Virus record (IMG/VR): IMGVR_UViG_3300020448_000041
Location: 1-22,701 of that record
Origin: a virus
Length of the DNA: 22,701 bases
Reading direction: 5' to 3' (one strand)
Shown here: positions 16,494-22,701 of the stretch, in pieces
How positions within the stretch are numbered: position 1 is the first letter of the stretch
How the letters are laid out: the number at the start of each line of letters is the position of its first letter
Made by a program: the position numbers and the translations under genes
Notes under the pieces: model-generated
The model's database searches: none
Told to the model about the DNA's origin: nothing
Seen by the model: the letters and a program-made list of their open reading frames with translations, nothing else

Positions 16494-17118
16494 ATTTCAT
16501 CAGGCATTTCCATTACTCATATATGAGAAGAAACTTACTGGTTTCTTGAACATATTATACAAAGGATTTGATGATGGTAAGTTTGACAACAGCACTGGTA
16601 AAATAACAGGTGAGTTGAACGGTAAAGTTCTAGTCCATCAAGATAAGAGACTGGAGCAATTTTTTAGAGCCGTGAAAAAATGTGCCATAGAGTACATGGA
16701 TCAGTTTGCAATAGATAAATCCACTTTTGATGTCAATTTTGTCAAGACTTGGTTTACTATATGTGATCCTGGTCAACACTTTCCATGTCACTACCACTCA
16801 TGTGCACATATATCATGGGTGTATTATATACAGACACCTGGTGACCCCTTAATACTACATAAAAAGAACCCTAATGAATGGTTTGGAGATGCGTTTAAAC
16901 TTATTAAAGAAAATAGATTTAACAACGGTGATGGATATGCAATCACCCCTCAACCTGAGCATCTTATTATGTTTCCTGGTTCTCTTGAACACTATACTAC
17001 TCCTCAACCCAGAGAACATAGAAGAATTAGTCTCGCTGGTGACATCCTTTTAACCCTCAAGCATAGAACTGACACAGAATCTGGATTACTCCCTCCTAAA
17101 TATTGGAAAAGCTTCTAG
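16474..17118 (+). CDS. 2OG-Fe(II) oxygenase-like protein
   Basis: A 214-aa protein. HFPCHYHSCAHISWVYYI contains the first metal motif (H106, H108), FPGSLEHYTTPQ the distal histidine (H173), and HRRISLAGD the cosubstrate arginine (R184). The N-terminus (FPLLIYEKKL) is typical of phage 2OG proteins. No ATG fits: the frame opens with TTG 16450 or GTG 16474. GTG 16474 is chosen because GGAAG precedes it at 16466-16470 and homologous-looking sequence begins just after it. It overlaps mazG by 20 bases. Substrate unknown. Confidence 0.7.
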   Translation: MQKTTSKFHQAFPLLIYEKKLTGFLNILYKGFDDGKFDNSTGKITGELNGKVLVHQDKRLEQFFRAVKKCAIEYMDQFAIDKSTFDVNFVKTWFTICDPGQHFPCHYHSCAHISWVYYIQTPGDPLILHKKNPNEWFGDAFKLIKENRFNNGDGYAITPQPEHLIMFPGSLEHYTTPQPREHRRISLAGDILLTLKHRTDTESGLLPPKYWKSF

Positions 17119-17123
17119 TAAGG

Positions 17124-18647
17124 ATGGCATACCAGAACATTGATAGAAAAGATTTAATAAGAGCAATCAAATCCCGTTCCATTAAAGAAGAGATGGAGGG
17201 GGTCATGGATGTTGCGGGTCAAGATGCTATATGGAGACATGATCCTAACATAAAATATGGTAAATGGGATGGTAAAACATCATTTGGTGTCAAACCAGAC
17301 CAACCTTGGATCTCACTCAAGACCAGTGAGAGTGCTGTAAGAAGATTGATCACACGATATAAGAATAGTTACATAGCATCAAAAAATGATCCAATTATTA
17401 CAGGTTCTAAACCACTTATTGCACTGTTTATTGGCACTCAGAAAATAAAATTTCAAGCAACAGGTAAACTAACTGACTCTAGTGGTAAGAGTGTTAGTGA
17501 AGCAACCATGACAGAGATGCAAGAACTTGGTTCTGCCTTTGTTTTTAGGAGAGCAATACAAGATAACGCAACGTGGAAGAATGCAGCTGCATTGAAGGCA
17601 GATGATGTTACCATGAATGGTATTAAAGATATATGGAAGAGAGTTGGTAAGGTAACTGAGGTAGATGACACTTGGTTAGAGAACTTTTTTAAGCAACAGA
17701 AAACATTGCTTGATAAGATAGGTAAACCTGCGTTCACAGAGTTCAATCGTAACGGTGGGTTCATGGAATTTATCACTAAAATAGTCAAAGATAATTTTAA
17801 TATCAGTGCTAAGGACAACTGGAACCCTGCTGACATCTGGTTGATACAAAATGAGGCTACGTGGACAAAAAGGATAGATACTGCGGTAAATTCTGGTGAA
17901 AAAGGACGTTCAAAAGCAAAGTCAATTACCGAATTAAATGCTATAATGAGAGTGTTGTTTGCAAACAAACAAGTGTTTGGTATTTCTCTCAAAAAGGTAG
18001 CTGCAGGAAAGGATGCACGAATAGAATTTGTGAATGATAAGAGTGAGTTCTTTGCCAACTTAGCTAAGTTACGTTTTTCATACATTGCTGCTGACTGTAA
18101 GATGGGTAAGAAGAAAGATAAAGAAGGAGCAATAACTTTATCTACTCAGGACACAAGAGTATATGTAAAGGATGGTGGCAACACATATAATTTCCAGATC
18201 AAAGGTAACAATAGTACTGGGATGTCTAATTTAAAATACGAACCTACTTCATCTGGTGCTACTGCTGCAAGATTAGGTAAAGCAACTGTTGAATTGGTAG
18301 AACAATTACTAAAAGATTATAAGTTAAACTTTACAAAAGATAATGCATCATATCCTCAGACTGCAAAACAGTTTATGGATGATAGTACTGATTGGAAAGG
18401 TCTCATCGACATTCTGAAGAAAAATAGGGTACAAATAGATGCCAAGACTGCAGACGAAGCATACGATAACCTAGCATTTGTATTTGGTACAAAACCTCAC
18501 GTAGCAAACTCTAAATGTCAACAAATTAAATGGTTGAGTGAGTTCTTATCTCTCTCACCTGAGGACAGAGATAAGTTTGGAACTGACATGGTATTTCTTG
18601 CCAAAAAAGAAGGCACAAAATACGGACCATTTGCTAAAATATACTAA
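17124..18647 (+). CDS. Large protein with weak nuclease-like signature
   Basis: A 507-aa soluble protein not assigned to a known family. Residues 230-300 hold WNPADIW (D237), an ELN helix, then FGISLKK (S288-L-K290) and a strand with E301. An acidic residue in PADIW followed by a strand with xLK resembles a PD-(D/E)XK nuclease core, but the spacing is long and the usual Glu is Ser, so this is a suggestion only. Other regions: a basic N-terminus, KGNNSTGMSNLKYEPTSSG and a helical C-terminus. ATG 17124 is preferred to the TTG at 17103, which would overlap the preceding gene. It directly precedes the DUF6267-like and nucleotidylyltransferase genes, possibly as one unit. Confidence 0.65.
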   Translation: MAYQNIDRKDLIRAIKSRSIKEEMEGVMDVAGQDAIWRHDPNIKYGKWDGKTSFGVKPDQPWISLKTSESAVRRLITRYKNSYIASKNDPIITGSKPLIALFIGTQKIKFQATGKLTDSSGKSVSEATMTEMQELGSAFVFRRAIQDNATWKNAAALKADDVTMNGIKDIWKRVGKVTEVDDTWLENFFKQQKTLLDKIGKPAFTEFNRNGGFMEFITKIVKDNFNISAKDNWNPADIWLIQNEATWTKRIDTAVNSGEKGRSKAKSITELNAIMRVLFANKQVFGISLKKVAAGKDARIEFVNDKSEFFANLAKLRFSYIAADCKMGKKKDKEGAITLSTQDTRVYVKDGGNTYNFQIKGNNSTGMSNLKYEPTSSGATAARLGKATVELVEQLLKDYKLNFTKDNASYPQTAKQFMDDSTDWKGLIDILKKNRVQIDAKTADEAYDNLAFVFGTKPHVANSKCQQIKWLSEFLSLSPEDRDKFGTDMVFLAKKEGTKYGPFAKIY

Positions 18648-19858
18648 TGAGTAAGAACACACACCTAGAACACTTAGAAGATAGTATTCTCCTTGATGGT
18701 AAGGAGGGTGCAACAGATGCTTTTATGTTCTTAGATGAACTTGCTAAGACTTTTAGTTCTGGTGGTGACAGTAACTTAAAAATTACTACCAAATGGGACG
18801 GTGCACCTGCTGTATTTTGTGGTACATATCCTGAGACTGGTAGGTTCTTTGTTGGTAGTAAATCTATCTTCAACAAAGATGCTAAGATTAATTTTACACA
18901 CGCAGATGTGGATGCAAATCATGGTAGTTCACCTGGTCTTGCTTCTAAATTGAAGGATTGTTTGACATATCTACCTGCTCTGGGTATCAAAGGGGTGGCA
19001 CAAGGTGACTTACTTTTTACTGATGATAAAGAGAAGAAGAAAATAGATGGTAAAGACTGTCTTATATTCCAACCTAACACTATTACCTATTGTATACCCT
19101 CTGAGGATGACTTATATGATAAGGCAGTGAAAGCAAAACTTGGTATAGTATTTCATACCAGTTATTCTGGTGGTACTATCAGCTCATTGCAAGCTTCTTT
19201 TGGATATAATGTTAAGAAGTTGAATAGTAGTAACGATGTGTTGGTACTGAGTGCTGAGACAGAGCAACTTGGTAATGATATTTTACTCAATAGTTCTGAG
19301 AAGAATGAATTAGTTAAAATAAAATCGTCAAGTGGTACTCTTGTGGCAGGTAGTTTCCTAGACACTATGGCAGAGCACAATGCAGGTAAAGATCAGTTGG
19401 CTGTGGGTACTAGACTAAAGATATTCTTCAACCAGTATGTCAGAAGGGGTCAGAAAATGGGTACATCTACTACAGTTATAAAGGAATTTAAGACATACTT
19501 TGAAGCAGAGTGTAAGAAGGCAGCAGATAAATTAAAGACACCGAAAGGTAAGGCAGGTAAACTTGCTAAGTTATATGAGGGTCAAGATCTTATTGAAAAA
19601 CATGAAAAAGATCTGATTAATACTATTGACTTGTATAAAAATCTTCAGTTAGCAAAGGAAATGTTCATCCGTAAACTAGAGAAGGGTGAAAGATTTGGTA
19701 CATATCTCCGCACGGAGAATGGGTACAAGATAACAGCACCTGAGGGGTACGTTGCTATTCAAGAAGGTAAAGGTGCAGTGAAGTTAGTTGATCGTTTGAC
19801 ATTCTCAGTTGCAAACTTCAACGTAGAAAAGAACTGGGTTGCAGGAGACGGTAAATGA
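18647..19858 (+). CDS. DUF6267-like protein with KxDG motif
   Basis: A 403-aa protein resembling the DUF6267 family of T4-like cyanophages. HLEHLEDSILLDGKEG at the N-terminus is the family's mark. TTKWDGAPAVF carries K49-x-D51-G52, which equals motif I of the covalent nucleotidyltransferase superfamily (DNA/RNA ligases and capping enzymes), where the lysine takes the nucleotide. GVAQGDLLF (116-124) could be motif III and LGIVFHTSY (165-173) motif IV. A clear motif V is not seen. The C-terminal third is helical and Lys-rich. It overlaps the genes on both sides, and the partner downstream is an HxGH nucleotidylyltransferase. Ligase-like activity is inference. Confidence 0.7.
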   Translation: MSKNTHLEHLEDSILLDGKEGATDAFMFLDELAKTFSSGGDSNLKITTKWDGAPAVFCGTYPETGRFFVGSKSIFNKDAKINFTHADVDANHGSSPGLASKLKDCLTYLPALGIKGVAQGDLLFTDDKEKKKIDGKDCLIFQPNTITYCIPSEDDLYDKAVKAKLGIVFHTSYSGGTISSLQASFGYNVKKLNSSNDVLVLSAETEQLGNDILLNSSEKNELVKIKSSSGTLVAGSFLDTMAEHNAGKDQLAVGTRLKIFFNQYVRRGQKMGTSTTVIKEFKTYFEAECKKAADKLKTPKGKAGKLAKLYEGQDLIEKHEKDLINTIDLYKNLQLAKEMFIRKLEKGERFGTYLRTENGYKITAPEGYVAIQEGKGAVKLVDRLTFSVANFNVEKNWVAGDGK

Positions 19859-20400
19859 AGACATGTCATTTTACATTTGGTAGGTTTAATCCACCAACCA
19901 TAGGTCATGAGAAACTTATAAAGGCAGTAGCAAGTTATGCAGGTTCTGGTGACTATTTGATCTACCCATCACAGACATTTAAAAAACCAAATAACCCATT
20001 ACCCTATGAATATAAGGTAGAAATAATGCAGAAGATGTTTCCGTGGGCAAAGATAGAAACTGAAGCATGTTGTAATACTATTATCAAGGTGGCACAGGAT
20101 ATGATGATGAAAGAGTACACTGATATAGTGATGGTGGTAGGTTCTGATAGAGTAGCGGACTTTGATAAGTTATTACAGAAACAAAATAGCATAGACTATG
20201 CATTCAAGACTATTAAAGTTATATCTGCGGGTGATAGAGATCCAGACGGGGATGGTGCAGCTGGAATGTCCGCAAGTAAGATGAGAGAAGCAGCAAAAGA
20301 CGTAAAAACTACTGAATTTATCAAAGGAATACCCGATACTTTGGATACTGATGAGAAGATGGAGCTCATGCAGAAGGTTAGAAGTGGTATGGGCTTATAA
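19855..20400 (+). CDS. HxGH nucleotidylyltransferase, NMNAT-like
   Basis: A 181-aa enzyme of the cytidylyltransferase / NMN-adenylyltransferase superfamily. GRFNPPTIGH at 9-18 is the nucleotide-binding HxGH-type box, GSDRV at 96-100 lies at the second site, and MSASKMR at 138-144 matches the ISxTxxR triphosphate motif. Length and motif order resemble NadM, which makes NAD+ from NMN and ATP; pantetheine-phosphate or glycerol-phosphate enzymes of the same fold are alternatives. ATGA overlap with the KxDG gene suggests the two work together. It is the last gene before a late promoter, which overlaps its stop codon. Confidence 0.8.
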   Translation: MKTCHFTFGRFNPPTIGHEKLIKAVASYAGSGDYLIYPSQTFKKPNNPLPYEYKVEIMQKMFPWAKIETEACCNTIIKVAQDMMMKEYTDIVMVVGSDRVADFDKLLQKQNSIDYAFKTIKVISAGDRDPDGDGAAGMSASKMREAAKDVKTTEFIKGIPDTLDTDEKMELMQKVRSGMGL

Positions 20401-20403
20401 ATA
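20396..20403 (+). promoter_or_regulatory. T4-type late promoter
   Basis: TATAAATA is an exact match to the T4 late promoter box. It overlaps the stop of the upstream gene and sits 24 bases before ATG 20428, with a probable transcript start near 20409-20411. It marks the change to late, virion-type genes. Confidence 0.7.
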
Positions 20404-20427
20404 AACTTGATATGTACACATATATTA

Positions 20428-21516
20428 ATGAAATCCTTTTCTGAGTTCGCAAAGAAGACAAAGGTTGCGGAAGCAAACATCACCAAAGATAAGTTTTATA
20501 AAAACGAAGTCTATAAACAAGGTGAATGGGTGCTTACTGAGAACGGACAAGTAGGAAAGATTTTACGTCGAGGACCTAACTATGTGTTGTGTCTTACTGC
20601 TGAAGAAACAACCTTCCGCACTTGGATCACAAACATAAAAGAAGTATTTGAGACAGGTACTGACGCATATCGTGAGTATGTTATGTCGCTTACACCTGGC
20701 CAGAAGGTACAGAAACCTGAAGGTACAGTCCCAGTTAAGCAAGTTATTCCAACAGACCCCAAAAAAGATAAGATGAGCCATCACGAGGAAAAGACTTTAG
20801 CACAGTTAGCTGCAGAAACAAGTCTAAACACAAAGTTTAAAAGTGTCGAAGAGACATGGAGATATGATTACTCCGCAGTCATGGGTAGCACAGACATCAA
20901 AGGCAAAGGAGCTGATGGTGTTGGAGGTGGTGACGCACCTGGTATGAAACTTGCAGAACCAAAAGGTGAAGAAGGTAAACCAAGCATCAAAAAGGTAAAG
21001 CATTCATGTGCTACTAAGGTAGAACATGCAGAGTGGGGTGAAGGTAACTGTATAAAAGGAGAGCACACACTACTAGAAGATGGAACAGTAACACACTATG
21101 ATGTTATGTTCGATCATGGACTAGAAAAGAATGTTGCTGTCGAAGATATTAAGGTAACAAGAGAAGCAGTGCATGAGCATGTTGCTAGACCAGAAGGAAA
21201 TCCAGATCAGGATGAAGTAAATACAGATCTACCTGCAGGACCACACGGACAGACTTTCGTAGAACCTGCAATCAAGTCAGAAGGATACGGTAAAGGTAGT
21301 AAGAAGAAAAAGGCACAGGAAGAAAGAGCTGAAGTCGTAGGTGAGGGCAAGGGTCTCTATGCTAATATCCATGCTAAGAGAAAGCGTGGTGAGAAGATGC
21401 GTAGTAAGGGTGACAAGGGTGCACCAACTGAGAAAGACTTTAAAGACTCAGCAAAGACAGCTAAGAAAGAATCATTATCTTTCTCAGCATTCAGGAGTAT
21501 CTCTGAAAAAAAGTAA
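20428..21516 (+). CDS. Putative virion protein with capsid-targeting-like N-terminus
   Basis: A 362-aa hydrophilic protein. The N-terminus MKSFSEFAKKTKVAEA resembles the T4 capsid-targeting sequence (MKTYQEFIAEA) that sends internal proteins into the prohead and is cut after Glu by gp21 protease; here cutting after E15 (VAE/A) is predicted. Middle parts contain a KOW- or SH3-like YKQGEWVLTENGQVGKILRR and a GEHTLLEDGTVTHYDVMF repeat-like strand pair. Near the end is GLYANIHAKRKRGEK, a recurring element of phage virion proteins. The last residues are SFSAFRSISEKK. ATG 20428 is chosen over TTG 20407. A late promoter lies upstream and a dnaX-like frameshift site overlaps its stop. Confidence 0.65.
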   Translation: MKSFSEFAKKTKVAEANITKDKFYKNEVYKQGEWVLTENGQVGKILRRGPNYVLCLTAEETTFRTWITNIKEVFETGTDAYREYVMSLTPGQKVQKPEGTVPVKQVIPTDPKKDKMSHHEEKTLAQLAAETSLNTKFKSVEETWRYDYSAVMGSTDIKGKGADGVGGGDAPGMKLAEPKGEEGKPSIKKVKHSCATKVEHAEWGEGNCIKGEHTLLEDGTVTHYDVMFDHGLEKNVAVEDIKVTREAVHEHVARPEGNPDQDEVNTDLPAGPHGQTFVEPAIKSEGYGKGSKKKKAQEERAEVVGEGKGLYANIHAKRKRGEKMRSKGDKGAPTEKDFKDSAKTAKKESLSFSAFRSISEKK

Positions 21517-21532
21517 CCTCGACTATCGAGGT
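21493..21532 (+). promoter_or_regulatory. Candidate programmed -1 ribosomal frameshift site
   Basis: AGGAG (21493-21497) lies nine bases before the heptamer A AAA AAG (21507-21513), read in frame as GAA AAA AAG, followed by TAA (21514-21516). A hairpin follows, ACCTCGA (21516-21522) with TCGAGGT (21526-21532), seven pairs and a CTA loop. A -1 shift reads GTA ACC TCG ACT ATC GAG GTG into ATG 21534 with no stop. These are the elements of the E. coli dnaX site, although the gap before the stem is shorter (about 2 bases). Confidence 0.6.
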
Positions 21533-21533
21533 G

Positions 21534-21689
21534 ATGCCTGAGTTGGAGGATCCCGATGGTCGTAAACATGGCAATGAACCTATGAAGAAGGTCGATGAGA
21601 AGACTGGAAAGGTTAAGGAAGCTTGCAATCACACTACTGAAGGGGTAGAATGCCCTGTACACGGAAAGAAAGACTGTCCGAAAGATTAA
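21534..21689 (+). CDS. 51-aa Cys/His (CPVHG) protein or frameshift extension
   Basis: A 51-aa reading frame: an acidic N-terminal part (PELEDPDGRKHGNEP), then a Lys-rich stretch, then C31-x-H33, C40-P-V-H43-G and C48. The spacing C-x-H-x6-C-x2-H-x4-C suggests a small metal-binding knuckle. It may be translated from ATG 21534, with GAGG (21528-21531) only two bases away and locked in a hairpin, or as the C-terminal extension of the upstream protein by -1 frameshifting, giving about 420 aa in all. The poor, sequestered ribosome site favours the second. Function unknown. Confidence 0.6.
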   Translation: MPELEDPDGRKHGNEPMKKVDEKTGKVKEACNHTTEGVECPVHGKKDCPKD

Positions 21690-21692
21690 TAC

Positions 21693-22394
21693 ATGAGAAA
21701 AATTTGGCAAGAGGATGTGATCTCTGATCTATCCTCGTTTCGTAATCTGAAAAATCAATATAAACAGATCATTCCAGAGATCATACGATTTGTGGAGGTC
21801 AATCAACCCATATTATCTGAGTGGGTACTTGACAAGTGGGTAGAAGATAGAAATTTAGGTAGAGTACAGCTTTGGGATGGATCATGGAAGGTTATACCCA
21901 TGCCACTCAATGCAGTAGGAACCACAGCATCAGAAGAAGACTTTGAACTCAGCGAGATGGTATCATTCGTTGAGTTATTTAATACTACGGTGGAGAAAGT
22001 ACAAGAGGTACTACCTAAACTGACTGAGAGTATGCAAGAACTGTGTCCTACTTTCTATAGTGCTATAAAAGAAGACGTAGATGGTATGTTACTTAAGTCA
22101 TGTACCATAAGTAAGTTGTCACCTGGTACAAAGATCAATCCTCACAGTGGTGACATAGATTCATTACGCTTACACTTCCCTATAATAGATGACCCAGAAG
22201 CATGGTTGAGTGTACGTGGTAGAAAGAGATCATGGAAGGTGGGAGAACTCTTTGCATTCCATGATAACGACAAGCATTGGGCACAACATAATGGTACACA
22301 CGACAGAATTGTGGTAATTATGGACTATGCACTGTCTCAACTAGAGGAAAAGGGTATATTTATAGAGAAATGGGAGGAAGAACTTGCTATATAA
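21693..22394 (+). CDS. Aspartyl/asparaginyl beta-hydroxylase-like protein
   Basis: A 233-aa protein. The C-terminal half matches the Asp/Asn beta-hydroxylase type of 2OG oxygenase: PHSGDIDSLRLHFPI with H151 and H161, then GELFAFHDNDKHWAQHN with H195 and H199, and HDRIVVIMD with R205. The first 130 residues are helical with no clear match. These enzymes hydroxylate Asp, Asn or Pro in proteins or free amino acids. The gene is separate in type from the three other 2OG-like genes in the window. It sits among putative virion genes three bases after the Cys/His ORF, so a virion protein could be its target; that is speculation. Confidence 0.75.
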   Translation: MRKIWQEDVISDLSSFRNLKNQYKQIIPEIIRFVEVNQPILSEWVLDKWVEDRNLGRVQLWDGSWKVIPMPLNAVGTTASEEDFELSEMVSFVELFNTTVEKVQEVLPKLTESMQELCPTFYSAIKEDVDGMLLKSCTISKLSPGTKINPHSGDIDSLRLHFPIIDDPEAWLSVRGRKRSWKVGELFAFHDNDKHWAQHNGTHDRIVVIMDYALSQLEEKGIFIEKWEEELAI

Positions 22395-22395
22395 T
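22388..22395 (+). promoter_or_regulatory. Weak promoter-like TATATAAT
   Basis: TATATAAT overlaps the end of the hydroxylase gene, 20 bases before the next ATG. No -35 box is seen 17 bases upstream, so this is a weak candidate. Confidence 0.25.
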
Positions 22396-22415
22396 ATACA
22401 AATTGCAATTTAATT

Positions 22416-22601
22416 ATGACTAAATTCCTACTCCCCATTGCTATCAACATCATTGATAAAGCAGTAGACAAAATTCCTGAGGATCTAGAAGGTAAGATCA
22501 AAGAGTTCCTTATTGGACTACTTAAAAAGGCAGCTGCCAAATCAGGAAACAAAGTAGACGATCAACTAGTCGCAGCACTAGAGAAAGCACTACTTGAATA
22601 A
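22416..22601 (+). CDS. Small helical protein (61 aa)
   Basis: A 61-aa protein that is probably all helix: MTKFLLPIAINIIDKAVDKI, an acidic turn (PEDLEGK), KEFLIGLLKKAAAKSG and DDQLVAALEKALLE. The heptad-like spacing of Leu, Ile and Ala suggests an amphipathic or coiled helix bundle; the hydrophobic N-terminus is too short and broken for a sure membrane segment. A 21-base gap precedes it and a late-type promoter box overlaps its end. Family not recognised. Confidence 0.6.
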   Translation: MTKFLLPIAINIIDKAVDKIPEDLEGKIKEFLIGLLKKAAAKSGNKVDDQLVAALEKALLE

Positions 22602-22604
22602 ATA
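22597..22604 (+). promoter_or_regulatory. Late-type promoter candidate
   Basis: AATAAATA differs from the T4 late box at one base. It overlaps the stop of the 61-aa gene and is 35 bases before ATG 22639. A second box, TTTAAATA at 22619-22626, is too close to the start codon to leave a leader. Confidence 0.5.
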
Positions 22605-22638
22605 AAATATAGACAACTTTTAAATATCGGAGATTGCC

Positions 22639-22701
22639 ATGTCGCTTTATGGTAAGGACGACAGTAACGCCAATAAAACCAAAGCGGGTATTGGTGTCGC
22701 T
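22639..22701 (+). CDS. Start of a probable virion gene (partial)
   Basis: Only the first 21 residues are present (MSLYGKDDSNANKTKAGIG and two more), cut off by the window end. CGGAGA at 22628-22633 is a Shine-Dalgarno five bases before ATG 22639, and a late-type promoter lies upstream. The opening looks like those of conserved cyanophage structural proteins, but this is from memory of the type and cannot be settled from so few residues. Confidence 0.6.
   Translation, partial: MSLYGKDDSNANKTKAGIGVA

Noticed and set aside
17103-17123. TTG start for the 507-aa protein
   Set aside because: It adds seven residues overlapping the previous gene; ATG 17124 lies just after that gene's stop.
20407-20427. 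TTG start for the virion-type protein
   Set aside because: It would begin at or before the transcript start expected from the late promoter, and it would hide the targeting-like N-terminus at ATG 20428.
21514-21541. +1 frame continuation of the virion-type protein
   Set aside because: The +1 frame stops at TGA 21539-21541 after a few residues, so only the -1 frame gives a meaningful extension.
1-22701. tRNA genes, CRISPR arrays and insertion sequences
   Set aside because: No cloverleaf-like gap sequence, no spaced direct repeats and no transposase were seen. Gaps between genes are at most about 113 bases, leaving little room.

Overview
The window looks like part of the genome of a T4-like marine cyanophage (a cyanomyovirus infecting Prochlorococcus or Synechococcus). 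It is AT-rich and every credible gene lies on the + strand. Stop and start codons mostly overlap (ATGA, TAATG). The order is the T4 replication core: sliding clamp gp45, clamp loader gp44 and gp62, RegA, DNA polymerase gp43, UvsX and gp41. Typical cyanophage genes sit among them: a CobS-like AAA ATPase beside a CobT-like VWA protein, Hsp20, MazG, and several 2OG-Fe(II) oxygenase-like genes. Host assignment is inference from gene content; no photosynthesis gene falls in the window.

Layout. 1-3462: CobT-like HExxH/VWA protein and CobS-like MoxR-type ATPase, each preceded by a near-identical cassette (TTGACAAAGTG, terminator hairpin, extended -10, CATACACAAC leader). 3464-8334: a replication operon (DUF3310/gp1.7-like, gp45, gp44, gp62, regA), interrupted between gp44 and gp62 by about 2 kb of accessory genes (small membrane protein, small ORFs, D12-class adenine methylase, HNH endonuclease). 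8335-8946: a terminator-like hairpin, a possible late promoter, hsp20, and a terminator whose loop contains the -35 box of a consensus sigma70 promoter. 8947-16062: three tandem small paralogues of possible Sm-like fold, then gp43, uvsX, two 2OG-oxygenase-like genes and gp41. 16089-20400: mazG, another 2OG oxygenase, a 507-aa protein with a weak nuclease-like signature, a DUF6267-like protein with a KxDG ligase-type motif, and an HxGH nucleotidylyltransferase. 20396 to the end: a perfect T4-type late promoter (TATAAATA), a protein whose N-terminus resembles T4 capsid-targeting sequences, a 51-aa Cys/His ORF, an Asp/Asn-hydroxylase-like gene, a 61-aa ORF, and the start of another gene behind a second late-promoter candidate.

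How the genes work together. The first two thirds encode replisome, recombination and nucleotide-pool functions (clamp, loader, polymerase, recombinase, helicase, MazG) under host-type promoters and probable RegA translational control. The last part looks like the switch to late virion genes. The most striking feature is at 21493-21534: an internal AGGAG, the heptamer A AAA AAG, a stop codon and a 7-bp hairpin. This is the same set of elements as the E. coli dnaX -1 frameshift site, and a -1 shift would fuse the putative virion protein in frame to the downstream Cys/His ORF. The second candidate for undescribed biology is the run of a nuclease-like protein, a KxDG protein and an NMN-adenylyltransferase-like enzyme at 17124-20400.
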